64,000 nt of DNA, taken from positions 10,698,001 to 10,762,000 of the forward strand of contig CANUEZ040000168.1 of NCBI GenBank assembly GCA_948099385.1, in the 5' to 3' direction. The notes below the pieces were generated by a model. The model saw nothing but the letters and a program-made list of their open reading frames with translations, was not told where the DNA came from and searched no databases. A program made the translations under genes and the position numbers. Source of the DNA: Fasciola hepatica. Taxonomy: Eukaryota; Platyhelminthes; Trematoda; Plagiorchiida; Fasciolidae. Of the stretch, positions 1 through 12,290 are shown one piece after another; the first letter of the stretch is position 1; each line of letters begins with the position of its first letter.

Positions 1-999
1 CATGTATGAGTGACGGCTGGATGACGGCCGAGGTGAGTTTTCCCGGACTATGACTAGCCGAACGAGCATATCCCAGACCAAAACAGTCTCCCCTACTCCA
101 TTCTTTTTTAAGATACAATTTTTGTTTCCCCGTCATGCGATAAAATGCAGCAGGCTAAGGCCTTTTTTGTTTATTTAGTTGTCCCCTCAGGTATTCTCGA
201 GGTCGAGCACGGCAGCAAGTTGAGACAGTGAACCTGTCTATCCAAAGCCACTGCCGGTTCTTCGAGAGCTTGTCATCCTTTTCCTTGCTGTCCATCACTC
301 AACAACGACAACATTGGGACCATGTGGCAGTCGAAGCTCCGTGGGAATATTGCGGCCCTCGAGTACAAGAACCTGGAGGTACGCGGGCCAAAGCCACTAG
401 TGATGTGACCTGGTCTGTACCACCGTCCAGGCAATTATCTTCCATCTCACCGGCAACACAAGAAGCAAAATGAAGTCAAGGCCAGTATCCTGAACCCTTT
501 TACTTTGTCCAGTGGTCTATCCTCCGGCTAGCCGGCGATACCGGATGCATGATACTGTTAAGATTTGTTTTTTGAAACCCCTTCTTCCCCGTCGCCCTTT
601 ATCCGGTGAACTAGCTTCCAGCTAACCCGTGACATTCAGGTGTTCTCAAGTCCTGAATTTCGAGGATTTGGGCCTAACTGTACCGGTCCTCGAGGGAATC
701 TTTGATCTTCTGTCAGATTTACCGAGCTGAAACGAGAGTAAAGGGAAGCGATAGGGGGGGGGGAACGGAGGCGGCAACGAAAACAAAACATACATTACAT
801 CATGCAAAGTCTCACTATAAACAGTACCCTAAGCGGAATGGGGGTGCGACGTACATGAATATATAGCGTAAGGGAAACGCAACAAAAGACATCTATTTCA
901 CTTTTTTGAACAAGAGGTTACTGACGAAAACCGAGGTAGGGGTTTAACTTATTTTGAAGATAGTTTTGTTCTGAGAAAGAACAATATCTCCCGGGGAGA
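1..999. other. no recognisable feature
   Basis: I see no family I recognise. The longest plus-strand frame (228-473, 81 codons) has no motif and no homologous copy elsewhere in the window. A run of nine G lies near 754-763. The stretch is probably decayed repeat or intergenic DNA. Confidence 0.4.
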
Positions 1000-1038
1000 G
1001 TTTCACAGAGTAATAATCCTGTAGCTAAAAAGGTTATT

Positions 1039-2560
1039 TCACAGATAAGTGTATGGTCTCGGATTACAGACCTTTCTGCTATGATCACGGAGAGAAGAGG
1101 CTGGACAGATGGCGAGGAAGCTACCACTTCGACCTGATTCAGAAAGGAGAACCATCCAAAAAAGATCACCTCCTACTTGTGTTAAGTCAAGACCATACAG
1201 AATGAGGAGTGAGAGGTGGGCAGGATAAGGTAGGTGGGACAAATCTGGCATTGCTCTGGAGGAAGCTCTCTGAACCCTTTCTAGGGCCTCACAACCTCGG
1301 ACAAGACCAGAGTGCACTATCTGACTACAGTACTCCAGCAGAGGTCGGATATACGTGCCGAAAATTATGGGGAAATCATCCTTAGATATGCGCGGGAGGA
1401 ACCTTCTAATTACATTTAGGATTCGAAAGGCAGACTTGCTCGCAAGTTGGTGGTGATGAGAGAGGGACAAGTTACAATCTACCCACAAACCGAGCACTTT
1501 GTGTCGGTCAACTCCAGGCAGTGTGGTTGCTCCGTTAATGAAGAACGTGTGACCAGTCTCTCAGCCGAAAGATATGCCCCCGCATTTGTCATCGTTGACT
1601 GGGGTGTTCCAATCCTTGGACTGCAGTTTCTTTTCATCAACTGCAACTTGCAGGTTTTCAGTGCTTGAACTACATAGGGTTACATCATTTGCATACATGG
1701 CAGCGTTCACAGGGAGGGCTATCGGAAGATCATTTATGTAGGTCAAGAAAAGGAGGGGACCTAAGACTGGCCCTTGGGGAGCCCAGTTGTTACTGAGGAG
1801 GGTTGAGACAAAAAGTTCCCCACCTCAAACTCAAAGGGGCGATCTGCAAGAAAGCTGCCTAAGATGTCCAACATGAAGCCTGTAGTCCCGTTCGCTTGCA
1901 GCTTATAAAGAAGAGGGGCATAGGGGGCCTTTTCGAAGGCCTCGGCAAAATCGATGAATGCAGCGTGTGAGAGCTGGCCATCATCGTAGGCTTCTTCCAG
2001 ACCATCCACAACAGTAAGCACACTGGTGATGCCTGACCTGCCAGGGAGGGGGCCCCATTTGTATGCAGATCGGAAAGACCCGCATTCTTGAGAATTCGCA
2101 AGAACATCTTGCTGATGAATCTAGTTAGACTTATGGGTCTGTAGCTAGAAGCAAGATGTTTACGGCCCTTACAACGGATGGGTGCGACGATTGCTTTTTT
2201 CCAGCTACAGGGGCAAACTTCATCTTCGACACATGGCTAAAGAAGAGAAGCACATAGAGCAGCTACCGTGCTCACCGTCTTTTTGAGAATGCGGGGGTGG
2301 ATTTTGGTCAGGACCCGTGGAGTAATACTGGTCGAGCCGACGGAAACTTTGTGCGACTGCACCAATGGGAATAGTGATATGGTTTACGGTAGTGACCAAG
2401 GGTATTGGGTGCGTAGTGAGGTAGAATGATACGGGTAATGGGCTCAAATCCGTACGAAGGTAGGAGCTGAAGGCCTCGGCTACTTGGATGGGAGAAAGTG
2501 ATTGGAGATGCGGCACGATCTTTGGTGCCAAGTGACCTTGGGTACTGTGCCCCCTGGACG
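1039..2560 (-). pseudogene. reverse transcriptase remnant of E0
   Basis: RT blocks appear in order on the minus strand. 'STGPDQNPP' near 2,300 is the usual GPD-I-P block. 'YRPISLT' near 2,130 matches the NYRPVSL block. 'AAFIDFAEAFEKAPY' near 1,950 matches the D-x-x-K-AFD block. 'SSVTTGLPKGQS' near 1,770 matches the GVPQGS block. 'AMYANDVTL' near 1,690 stands where F/YADD should be, with the first catalytic Asp changed to Asn. The C-terminal part (1,497-1,039) holds 'YIRPLLEYCSQIVHSG'. At least three frame changes separate these blocks, so no active enzyme can be made. Confidence 0.8.
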
Positions 2561-2949
2561 GCGTGTGTACTGAAAGAAAAATGCTTTATTGGTCCGTATT
2601 CGAGCAGGCACATATCTTTGGACTGCTTTTGAAAAGATATTATCTTGCCTTTGCTTTTGTTACGGATAATCCTGAAGTCTTCCCCATCGTGCGAAAGACC
2701 TGTGGCCCTAAATTTAACAAAGAGGCGTGCGCATTCGTCTAGAATGCGCCCAATGAAGTTAGGGAGGGGCAGCTCACCGGTCTGTGGAAGACGAATCCTG
2801 GGGAAAATAGCCTATCAGCTAAGAGAACTGACTCTCTGAGATTCTCTGCCGTCTCATCAGCAGGATTACCTTGGCTAGATGAGTTTAGCTGGGGGCGAAT
2901 AAATGCACTGAATGACCAAAATTGGACCTTTTGAAGTATCCAAAAAATT

Positions 2950-3660
2950 TGATTTCTGACGGAAGGGAGACCACTTCACAACAGGATAGAGCCCAATGAG
3001 AATGTGATCACTTACCGAGAGGTGGCAGGTAGTGAGCCACAATTCTTTGGAATCATTGACTAGTGATTACCAGGTCTAGTAGGGTCTGGGCAGATCCTGT
3101 ACGATATCTGGTCGGATCTTTTATGTTCTGCGCCCATGAGTTCTTGACTGCGAGATCTAGGAGCGGTTCACCAAAGACGACATCAGGGGCATCAGCTCAT
3201 TTCCGGTGGATACCGGGCGGGTTAAATCAACAGTGACTAACAGCTGGGTGAAGTCTGTGTGGCTTTCCAGGGGGCCTAATAAGCCTATGAGACCTAGGCT
3301 TTCAGTTGAACTGTATGCGGGAGGGCGACAGACCACACCAAGCGGTAGACTGTCTATCCCAATGAGTGTAAACACAACCCACAAACAATCAGTATATGGA
3401 AAGGCAGGAGTTGTTAGTATAGTAGGATGAGGGATAGAATTATCGTAGTATGCGATAACCCCGCCGTCCTGACCTCTGCTGGATTCCCGCCTTACTGTGA
3501 AGCATCCCGGAATGGATATTTCGGCAGAATTATATCAGGGTGGGCCAGGTTTCTGTGAGGGCTATGATCTAAGGCTCCCTATCCATCGCAAGCTGCCGAA
3601 GCTCCGCGATCTTATTCCGCGCACTCAAGCAATTGCTGTAAAAAACACTTGAGCACATGC
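2950..3660 (-). pseudogene. AP endonuclease remnant of E0
   Basis: On the minus strand near 3,640-3,540 a frame reads 'ARNKIAELRQLAMDREP' followed, after a stop, by 'IIALTETW', the N-terminal signature of CR1/jockey endonucleases (the E of TETW is a metal ligand). Near 3,330 the phrase 'GVVCRPPAYSS' matches the Y-R-P-P block of the same domain. Several stops interrupt it. This domain nicks target DNA in intact elements; here it is only a fossil. Confidence 0.65.
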
Positions 3661-4284
3661 TCAGGAGTTGTTGCAGACTCGTCAGAGACAACTTATTATT
3701 AGGTTGAAGAGGGGGGAAGAGGGAGAGTTGGAGGTGGGAAGAAGATCCTGGGGGAGTCGAAAGCTGAGGATGTTGGGGAACTACAGGGTAAGCAAACTGT
3801 GGGGGGATTGGTAGGTCCTAAATCTAGCAACTTGGGACGAATCATACCAGGCTGACGGTCTACAGCCTTCAGTCCCCGAAAAAGATGGTGTGTGTTTTGG
3901 CCTATCATTGTGCGCACTGCTTTATTTACTACCCTCTGTCTTGTTCGTGATCCTGCTTTGCGTGACCGCACCAGAGACCTCTTCTGAAGCTTTCACCTCC
4001 TCACTACAGCGTTCAGCTCGAACAGGTTTCAGGTTTGTGCCTGGGCTCGAGGATGAGTGAGCCTAGTTCGTTATTGCCGTCATGTTAGAGATATTGAGGT
4101 CTGGGATACTTTTTGCAGGCGTCAGATGTTATGTAGCACTAGGTCTAATACTGAAGGTACACTCCTCGACGGGAGCTGAAGTGAGTGGGGAAGCAATGAA
4201 AGGAAGACGTGGAGCACGATCCCTAAGGCGAGTTACCTGCACGACAGGCAGCACTCTGAGCTTGGGGTCGGCTCTTCGTGAGGT

Positions 4285-4860
4285 TTATGACTGAGCATTC
4301 TCACTGCGAAGCCTCAGGTGAAGAGGCTTATCAGTGACTACTCCCCTGAACACTTTTATTTCCTTTTGAAGCTTTGTGACTGAGGAACCAACTTGTTCGG
4401 CTGCCTCTGTGGAGCCCACTTCAATTAAAATGCCGTGTACGTGATTGGTGTGTTTGGTTACTAGCCAAGTGGACCGACTTTTAAATGAGAGAGGGAGCTT
4501 AAGGCGGGTAAACACCTGGGCTTAGGAGTCATGAGGATGATCCGGGTTTAGAAAGCGGACCCAAAGGACGACCCACGTGCAACATTTATCAGTGTCTCGT
4601 AAAATCCTAGCAAAATCAAGAGTTGGCGGCTCAGATACACTAAACACCTGATCGGCTGCCTGGGATACTGGGAGGGATCTGATAACCAAGCTCCTCAGGC
4701 TGGTCAACTCATCCTTAAGGGTACGGACAGTGGACTTAAGCTCAACTGTCTCTGCAGCCTTACCTCGGACCACGCGTTTGAATGCTTCTGTTGACAGCGT
4801 ATTATGAAGGACAGTCTCGTCCGGATCGAGGAATGAGACGTTGACCACAGAAGAGGAATT
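4285..4860 (-). pseudogene. ORF1-like remnant of E0
   Basis: Two adjacent minus-strand frames (4,848-4,522 and 4,515-4,285) are rich in heptad-like residues ('AAETVELKSTVRTLKDEL', 'TKLQKEIKVF'), as expected of the coiled-coil nucleic-acid chaperone encoded by LINE ORF1. They lie upstream of EN and RT in the same orientation. No zinc knuckle or RRM is readable. Identification rests on position and composition. Confidence 0.4.
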
Positions 4861-5467
4861 ACCTTGTCATTTGGGGTTAAAAGCCCCATCAGAGGAAAGG
4901 GTTATATCAATGATGGGAGCAGTTTACACTAGTCAGGACCAAATCAGCATGGATATAGATGGGCCTAAATGGGAGGGACGAGCTGTGTTCCAAAACATTT
5001 CAAAAGCGGATAGGCTCGCCAAGAGAGACAACGGCATCGCGGGTGGAAAGCAGGTCATTTCAGGTGACTACGAGACCCGGGACATTTGGGCTTCGGTCTC
5101 TTACCCGTGTACCACTTCAATATTACATAATTTGAGTACCGGGAAACCGACCTTGTGAGATGCAGCGTCGTTCGAATTTTTGAAGTGCTCTGTTCTGCCC
5201 TCATTTGTTTGCCCTGGTACTGAAGTAACAATAGTTGTTTCACAAAAACTACATACAGCAGTTTTACTGACGTAAGCTTTTATTTGTGGACTTTTTTACC
5301 CTGACTTTTTTGCCTTTTTAAAGTGCTGTTTTGTCGACAAATAGTTTGATTCGTAGAGCTCTTGATAACTGTGTTTACTTAAACAATTATCACAACGGCC
5401 CAGTGCTTTTGGCACACGCTTTTACAGCTTTTTTCCTGGGTTACCCGTTTTCGGTCCCTCTGGCAGC
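4861..5467. other. no clear coding content between two LINEs
   Basis: The E0 5' side and the next LINE meet somewhere here. Short open frames occur on both strands (for example 4,841-5,158 plus), but I see no motif in them. 5,240-5,467 is T-rich and non-coding, and may be the 5' leader of the plus-strand LINE that starts near 5,468. Confidence 0.35.
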
Positions 5468-5690
5468 ATGGCGATAATTTGCGGCAAACATTCGTGTGGG
5501 GTTGGAAGTTACGAAGAGTATGCTGGGACAGGCATACAGTGTAAAAGGTGCAGTGAGTGGAACACCCAGAGCTGCTCTACCCCGACCAAGAAGAACCGTG
5601 AGCTGCCAGGGCTCACGAATCTTTAGGGTCGATATGCTCGCTGTGTTGCTCCGGAGTGCTCACGTGTACTGCGTGGATCGCTAGATAGGA
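5468..5690 (+). pseudogene. PHD-like zinc finger of LINE ORF1
   Basis: From the ATG at 5,468 the frame reads a Cys/His pattern: C-x3-H-x-C, then 'IQCKRCSEW' with C-x2-C and a Trp, then 'QSC', and after a TAG at about 5,623 'RCVAPEC' with a final C-x4-C. This order of Cys, the central W and the last Cys pair resembles the PHD-type finger at the N terminus of ORF1 in some CR1-group LINEs. The finger is split by the in-frame stop. Confidence 0.55.
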
Positions 5691-5769
5691 AAAACGGGGC
5701 CACAGCAGGAACTTCGAGGAAAGGCTACAACAGGGATCGATTATAGCAACTTGCACAGCTACTAGGAAA

Positions 5770-6805
5770 AATGAGCAGATGGCAAAGAAGGGCAAGTCTG
5801 AAGGTAACAAGGCTCAGAACAAACCCAGGGAAGCGGTGGAGATGGGTGTGCTTAAATAGAGGACAGAGCGGCTTCAAGAAGAGCTCAAAAAATTAAGTTC
5901 ATCACCGAGGCAGTTGTTGAGAAAAACTAGCTTCTCCAGCACAGTGGTGAAGAACCGGCGGTTAGATAGGCGCGGATCAGAAGGGAAACAGAACAGTGGC
6001 ACACTGTAAACGTTTTGAGAATGGTGGGGAAATCCACTGAATTGAAGTATGCAAAGTGCCATAGAGTGAGGGTTTGGAAGATAAACTATGCTCTAAAGTC
6101 GGGGCGCCGACTTATCTCCTTTGCCGGCACATAGAGCAGAGGCCTACTTCTATGACGGTTATTAAGAGCTGAGCACTCCAAAGGCGGTATATAAGGATCA
6201 CGCCCGACATTTACTTGGTCGAGAGGCGGCACCGGCAAAATTCCGCATCCATCACAACCGAAACCCATGCAACCGGTTCTCATGATAGCAAAGCTTACGT
6301 CACTTCTCTGAGCAAACCTACACCTAAGGCCGCAACGTTAGCAGTAGCCGGGATGAATAGCCACCAGTGAACTTGCGAGCTAAAAAATCATTTGAGTGTG
6401 GTAGTAGGTGCTAAAGTACACACAGAGGTTATGAAACACGCTGGAGCTCAGCGGCTGCGTACCAACCAGATTGGGGGTGTGACCGGAGTGCAAAAGGAAG
6501 TGGCGGCGATGTCAACTCAAATCAGAAGGAAAGCCAATAATTCGGATGACAGCTGTGCAACCGCCGATGCACGAACACCCACACCGCTGAGAAGTGGTTT
6601 GCCCCTGATGCCCTCTAGGGGCAACAAGAGGCCAAGTAATGAGACAAGAGAAGCCTCAAGAGTTTCCCTCGACAGCATTACAATTGGCATGCATGTTGAG
6701 GCCTTGAAGGTTCGAGAGAACACGTGCCTAGTGGCTGTCGATGCAAAAAGCGATGTGTCTGCTATGGACATGCACCCGAGGGTTCAACGGCCCAAAAAGG
6801 AATGA
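5770..6805 (+). pseudogene. ORF1 middle and C-terminal part of E1
   Basis: A basic start ('MAKKGKSEGNKAQ', about 5,775) runs into 'RTERLQEELKKLSSS', a coiled-coil-like stretch, after a stop at about 5,855. A separate frame at 6,392-6,805 (137 codons) carries no motif I know but lies between ORF1 and the endonuclease, so it is probably the ORF1 C terminus. No RNA-binding motif is visible. Confidence 0.4.
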
Positions 6806-6872
6806 GCAAAGCAGATGACCTGGCAGAAGATGCCGCCATAGGGTACACAAATGCCAGAAGCTTATGAGATAA

Positions 6873-7016
6873 GTGGGGGAACTGCTCACTGGAAGGAGCC
6901 GATCAGTTATAACAACCACCACGGAGACGTGGATAAAAGAGGACCAGGGTAGCTTGCAACTTCGTGGCTACAGCGCCCACAGACATGACAGAATATGCGG
7001 TGGGCCAGCGGATGTG
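6873..7016 (+). pseudogene. endonuclease N terminus of E1, cut by BEL insertion
   Basis: The frame reads 'TTTETWIKEDQGSLQLRGY' followed by 'SAHRHDR', closely matching the TETWL...L..GY...R.DR start of CR1 endonucleases. It is interrupted by the LTR that begins TGTA at 7,017. The expected continuation of this domain is found from 29,843 on the same strand, including 'GDMNLPEINW' near 30,070. Confidence 0.75.
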
Positions 7017-7389
7017 TGTAACGACCCGTCGTGGGAAATCCCCAAAAACCACTGCAGTTTCCATGTTTCCATAACATCACTCACTTATTTGCACTATTGA
7101 CTTGCTTTATACACTGTTTGTTTTTACGGACCAACGCTTGTTTGTTAGCGCCCAGCGCGTTGCTCTGTCATATACTTGTTCTGGACCTGTGTGACGCACG
7201 TGTTCCTTTCTTGCTCGCTGCAATTCGGTTTCCGTTTTTTGAGTCCTTTTGATTGCATAATTGAGTTTGTATCTGTTTCGTGTCGTCGTTCATCTGATAT
7301 TCTAGTATCGTAGAACTTCACGGATAATCGCCTTTTGATTTTGGGATCCGTTGCGAATTGGGCTACACATTGCTCTAAAGTGTGTTACA
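7017..7389 (+). repeat. 5' LTR of BEL element A
   Basis: The 373-bp LTR begins TGTAACG and ends GTTACA, the same ends as the other BEL LTRs here. Against the LTR at 29,470-29,842 I count three mismatches in the central ~335 bp but about six in each outer ~17-20 bp. It would carry promoter and polyadenylation signals; I cannot place either with confidence. Confidence 0.85.
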
Positions 7390-7452
7390 ATACTCAGCTG
7401 ATCAACTAGGAACGAGAAAATATGCAAGATGTAGAAAAAAGGATCGAGGCAA

Positions 7453-9229
7453 TTGGAATCTGGACCGGAAGTAGTACGGCAAGTCACTGGGGAGGTTTTG
7501 GGCAATTATGATTCGTTAGTTAATACTAGGTCACCTAGTCCTGTCATCTCTAGTTCATGTATTGCTGAGGGTAGTATGGATTGTAAGAATGTTGATCTAT
7601 TTAAGCTGAGGATATTGGACCTAGAACAACAACCGATATCAGCTAGACAACATGCCAAGGAAGCCGAAGAGAGGTGTAGACAGAACGAGCATGAGCGGAA
7701 GATCGGCGACTAAGACCTATCCGACAGATCAGAAAGATTACCATAGGAAACTCTGCGCCGGTCGTCGAATATAAAACATCAACGCCACCGACGAACGATT
7801 TGCCAAGAGTAGAACTGACAGTTTTTGACGGACGATCTGGACACTACTGCGAGCTCATCGAGCAGTTTGATACTTTCGTCGAAAACCCTGGGCAAGGGAT
7901 TCTCCACCTGAATCAGTACTGTCGAGGCCAAGCAAGAGAAGCGATCGATGGGTGTACCATGCCCGGCCCAGATCAAGGCTACACATGAGCAAGGAAGATC
8001 TTGAGGGACCTGTTCGGCCGGCCGTTCAAGGTAGCCCGTAACCCAATAGAGGGCGTGATGGTAGAGGCAAAGAGAACCAAGGGCGACGTCTATACAATGG
8101 CCGATTTAACGATCAAGAGGCAGAACTGTTCAATAGCCTTCGACCATTTAGGTTACAGGGCTGACTTTGATGCAGCGTATACAATGGAGGGCATAGTCCG
8201 TCAACTCACCCCCGAACTACAGGGTCGGTGGGCGGAAGAGGCGGAACGTATAAGCCGAGGCGACAGGGGGGCTAACCTCGAAGTCCTGACGGAATACTTG
8301 GACAGGCAAACCAAGATAGCCGACAGTAGATTTGGCCGATTCATCCGGGACAGTAACCGAGTGAGCAAATTTAGCACTAGCCAGGCCGAGACCACTTCTC
8401 GGGAACATCCGAAATACCAGCCCTGGACCAATGCACATGCTATTTCACGTGAGGCTATAGTTCATCCAAGTTACAGATACGGCGGCACCAGCCACGGGCT
8501 GCTGGAATGCTCCAGGTTCATCAGTGCCACGATAAACGAACTTTGTGGAATGGCGAGGACGACAAGAGAGCGCCTCATATGCCTCAACACCATGCACCGG
8601 GCGGCAGCCTGCCGAACGAAGAGCAGATGTGGTCACGAGGGCTGCACGGGCAGACACCACCGATTATTACATCAGGTGAGAGAAGCGACTTCAGAGACAA
8701 ACATCAAGCCCAGTGTGATTTGTTCAACTTCGCAGTCTACAGTAGAACAATGTGTTTAGGAGTGGTTGCCGTGCGGATGACGATCACCACTGGGGTGGTC
8801 AAAGCTTTGGCCTTCGTTGACAGTGGATCGGACACTACCCTGGTGAAGGAGAGGTTTGCCGACAAACACCGGCTCGCTAAAAGTAAGACGCCGTTGGCAG
8901 TGAGCACGGTGGGCGGAACACAAGTAATGACTGCCGGTCGGTTTGGGTTAAAGCTCATCGCCTTAGACACCAAAGAGTAAATCGAGTCAACGGATGCATT
9001 TACATTAGCCGATCCTCCCATGCGAGCACCAAGGTCGGTGAAAGCAATTTTAACTAGATGGTCCCACTTGAAGCACGTACTCGTTGTAGACTGGGAATAC
9101 GACGGGGTGGACCTCCTCATCGGCTGCGACTTACCAGAGGCACACTGGGTACTTGACCAGAGACTGGGCAACCGCCAGGCACTTAAGCCGTGCGCACAGC
9201 TCTGGGATGGATATTATATGGTCCAGTAA
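7453..9229 (+). pseudogene. gag-protease of BEL element A, decayed
   Basis: The region matches in order the gag-protease of the younger copies: 'SGEVLG'-like N terminus, a coiled segment ('LFKLRILDLEQQ'), a DUF1759-like capsid region ('LPRVELTVFDGRSGHY', about 7,800), zinc-knuckle Cys/His residues (8,570-8,660), and an aspartic protease with 'FVDSGSDTTLV' (about 8,815). Stops or frame changes fall near 7,713, 7,988, 8,500 and 8,979. The protease DSG triad is still present although the frame around it is broken. Confidence 0.85.
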
Positions 9230-11510
9230 GGGGGCGCGGTTCCGTGAATTACGTATCAGCCGAAATGAACCGTGTAGAATATCAGCTGCAGAGGCTGCAT
9301 GAAACGGAGTTTCAGGGCATCGGAGAGGAGGAAATAAAGTTGCCTCAAGAGGGCCACTTCGCCCTGCAAACAGTGCGGCAAGGAACTATGAGACCGAAAA
9401 TACAGTTCAAGGTTTCCCTCCCATGGCGCACACAAACTGACCCTTTGGTTGATAACAGAAATTATGCTCCACAAAGACTACTACGACTGGAAGAGCGCGC
9501 CGTTCGAGACCAGGATCTGTGGGAACGATATGCAGAATTATTTAGGCGGAACGAACCTCTCGGATACGTTGAAAGGTTGCCTGACAACACCGACGGCTGG
9601 AAGGGGGTCTGGTGTCCACCTCACCACTGGGTTAGCAACTCCAAGATACCCAAAAATCCTTGGGTAGTTTTCGATCGTGCAGCCAAGTTCCAGGGCAAGT
9701 CGGTAAACAATCGCCTACTACAAGGGCCTGACTGGACCACGCCACTAATCGAAGATTTTGCCGTCTCAGAGTGGGTGTAGTGGCCTTGTCCGCCGATATT
9801 AGGGATATGTTTCACCAGGCGAAAGTACCGGCAGAAGAACTAGATGCACTGCTTTTCCTGTGGTGGGAGGAGAATGACCGGGACAACGCATTAATAACTT
9901 ATTAGATGACCGCCCGCCCCTTCGGAGCCATATCACCGTTTTGTGCGATCTATGCCCTTAGAGAATCAGCGAACAAACACGAAGATTCGGTCCACCGGTC
10001 GGTGGTAGGTAGCGTCGGCAGAAACTTCCACGTGGACGACCACCTTGGGTCATTCGATGATGTAGACTCGGCCCTAGCTCACTTCAGGGGCCTAGCAAGG
10101 TTGCTAGATGAGGGCGGCTTCCACCCAACGAAATGCATGTCGAACGCTTCAGAAGTGCTCGAAGTCATTCCGTGCCACGAGAGGGCCGAAAGAGTTGCAG
10201 ATTTGGACGGCTCTCCACTTCCTATCGAACGCACCTTAGGAATACAATGGAACGCGGAAACGGACCAATTCGTTTTCGAGATGAACATTCCCGAGCTGCC
10301 AGTAATCAGTCGAGGCATACTATCTGCTGTCTCTAGTTTGTTTGATCGCTCGGTTTCGTCTCTCCCTGGCTGTTACCCGGAAAGATCTTGCTGCGGCGGC
10401 TGTGCCGTAATTGTGTCGATTGGGACAAGTCACTGGACCGAGAGAACCGGCTGGACTGAGAAGAATTTCTGAACATATTAAAGCGACTAAGGGGCGTACG
10501 GAGTCCACGATGTTTGCCCCCCGGGTCATGCTACACTAACAGGAGGACTGCACGCTTTTTCCTATGCATCCGAGGTCGGTTGCAAAGCTGTGGTGTACGG
10601 ACGATGGTGCACGGGGAAGGGCCAGTATGCTACGAGGATCCTGCTCACCAAAGCCCGCGTCGCTCCACTGAAGATGGTTTCGATCCCGCGCCTTGAACTC
10701 AGCGCAGCCGTGTCAGCGGTCAGGGCGGTGCAAGTGGTAAAGAGATGTTCCGACTTCTAAATTTGGTCGGCTAGTTTCTGGACGGACTCAACGATGGTAC
10801 TGTACTACAATGACAACGTCAGGAGCCGTTTTAGTACTTCCTTAGATAAAGGGGTCAAGGTCATCCATGGTGAATCGGCCACGAACCAGTGGAAGCATGT
10901 CAGGCCCGGCGATAACCCAGCAGATCTGTGCTCCCGGGGTGGGACGAATTTACTGCAGCTTGACACGTGGAAAGTAGGACCGAATTTCCTGCAAAAGCCT
11001 GAACAGGACTGGCCTGTATATGAACTAAAACCCTCGCCGGAATCGGAACTGAAGGGCAAAGGCGTAGTGATGACGGCCAAAGCCACCGAAGCGACATCCA
11101 TTCTATCTCGATTGGTCAGGTTCTGTTCCTGGATGAACAAACTCCGCGCATTAGTTTGTTTGGCTAGGTTCAAGGGACATTTGCCATTCATGAGAGGGGT
11201 CTGCCCCTCAGGCCGGATACGAGTGAGCCTGATAAGCCCCGATGAACCACGAGCAGCAGAATACGATATTTTCAGAATGATATAAGGTGAGGATTTCACC
11301 CGAGAACTCGAGAGGGCGGAAGAAAGGGGACCGATCGACAGAGAAACATCATCTCCGGGAGGCGAAATGAAGCGTTTAAACACTAAACCCATTGATGGAC
11401 TGCTGCGGGTGGGCGGTAGGCTGACCAACGTCCACCTGAGCTTCGACACAAAGTATCCTCTACTGCTGCCTGCGAGACAACCTGTAGTATAGCTAATGAT
11501 CCAATACGTC
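9190..11510 (+). pseudogene. RT-RNase H of BEL element A, decayed
   Basis: RT blocks are in order: 'LSADIRDMFHQ' (about 9,785), 'FCAIYALRESANKH' (about 9,940), and 'NFHVDDHLGSFDDV' (about 10,025), where the catalytic box is HVDD instead of YVDD. The RNase H region (about 10,550-11,000) follows with several frame breaks. Relative to element B the coding sequence has many substitutions plus small indels, so A is an older lineage. Confidence 0.8.
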
Positions 11511-12290
11511 CACGCCGTGGAGGAACATGCCCGGGAAAGTCACGTGACGAGAGTCATCCGAAAGCGCCTTTGGTTGCTGAGAGGAAGAACGACTGTAAAG
11601 CGCGTAATCTGACGGTGTGTGCAATGTAGGAGACGCAATGCCACGGCGGGTAAACAACTCATGGCCCCACTACCAGAATGCGGGGTGACTACGGGCTGGT
11701 AGCCGTTCAGTGACACCGGGTTGGACTATTTCGGACCCTTGTGGATCAAGTGTGGGAAAAGATCAGAAAGGCAATATGGATGTATTATGAAGTGCGTGAA
11801 GTCACGTGCGGTACACCTAGAGGTCGCACATTCGATGACGACCGATTCTTTCCTACGGGCGTTGCAGAGATTTATCGACCGAAGAGGCGCACCGGCCGAT
11901 ATATACTCAGATAATGGATCGAACTTTGTGGGCACTCAACGGGAATTGCAGCTTTGGCACAAAAACATGAACAGGGGCGAACTGCAGGATCACACCTTGG
12001 CCTACGGTATACGATGGCATTTCAACCCCCCACAGACCAGCCACCGAGGCGGCGTGTGGGAAGGCATGATCCGGTCCGCCAGACGGATATTGCTGTCAAT
12101 CATGGAGTAACAGCCGCCCGATGGAGAAACGTTGAGCATCGTCATGAATGAGGCAGAGAGAATTCTGAACAACCGCCCAATGGTTCCAGTAATGAACGGG
12201 GACCCCACCCACCTGGCGCTCACCCCGAACGACCTATTGACGCTAAGGTCGAAGGAGGGTTTCCAAGGACCGATAAACCTTCGTGGGAGC
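11510..12290 (+). pseudogene. integrase of BEL element A, truncated
   Basis: The H-H/C-C zinc finger region (from about 11,510) contains an in-frame TGA at 11,610-11,612, just before the Cys pair. The catalytic core follows: 'GLDYFGPLW' (first Asp, about 11,720), 'YSDNGSNF' (second Asp, about 11,905) and 'RGGVWEGM' (Glu, about 12,050). A TAG at 12,108 and the junction with a minus-strand LTR at 12,290/12,291 end it, so the C-terminal DUF5641-like domain is missing here. Confidence 0.8.

Larger units (their letters stand above)
1000..4860 (-). mobile_element. decayed CR1/jockey-like LINE (E0)
   Basis: A non-LTR retrotransposon reads from right to left: ORF1-like coiled region (about 4,860-4,285), AP-type endonuclease (about 3,650-2,950), reverse transcriptase (about 2,560-1,750) and the RT C-terminal region (to about 1,039). 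Every domain is in several frames with stops, so this is an old dead copy. The order ORF1-EN-RT and the C-terminal pattern 'RPLLEYC' ... 'LRDH' fit the CR1/jockey group, which encodes an AP endonuclease and has no LTRs. I did not find its 3' tail or a target duplication. Confidence 0.75.
5468..7016 (+). mobile_element. CR1-like LINE E1, 5' part (ORF1 + EN start)
   Basis: This is the left half of a LINE that resumes at 29,843. It holds an ORF1 with a PHD-like zinc finger (5,468-5,690), a coiled-coil segment (near 5,770-5,960) and the first about 30 residues of the endonuclease ('TTTETWIKED' ... 'GYSAHRHDR', 6,912-6,990). The endonuclease is cut at 7,016 by the 5' LTR of BEL element A. On the far side of A, at 29,843, the same strand continues with endonuclease and RT blocks. 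Stops within ORF1 show decay. Confidence 0.75.

Noticed and set aside
228..473. 81-codon frame as a small gene
   Set aside because: No motif, no splice-linked partner and no second copy; its length is expected by chance at this base composition.
7012..7016. ATGTG / GTGGG as the target duplication of element A
   Set aside because: Only three of five bases agree; with such divergence it cannot be separated from chance.
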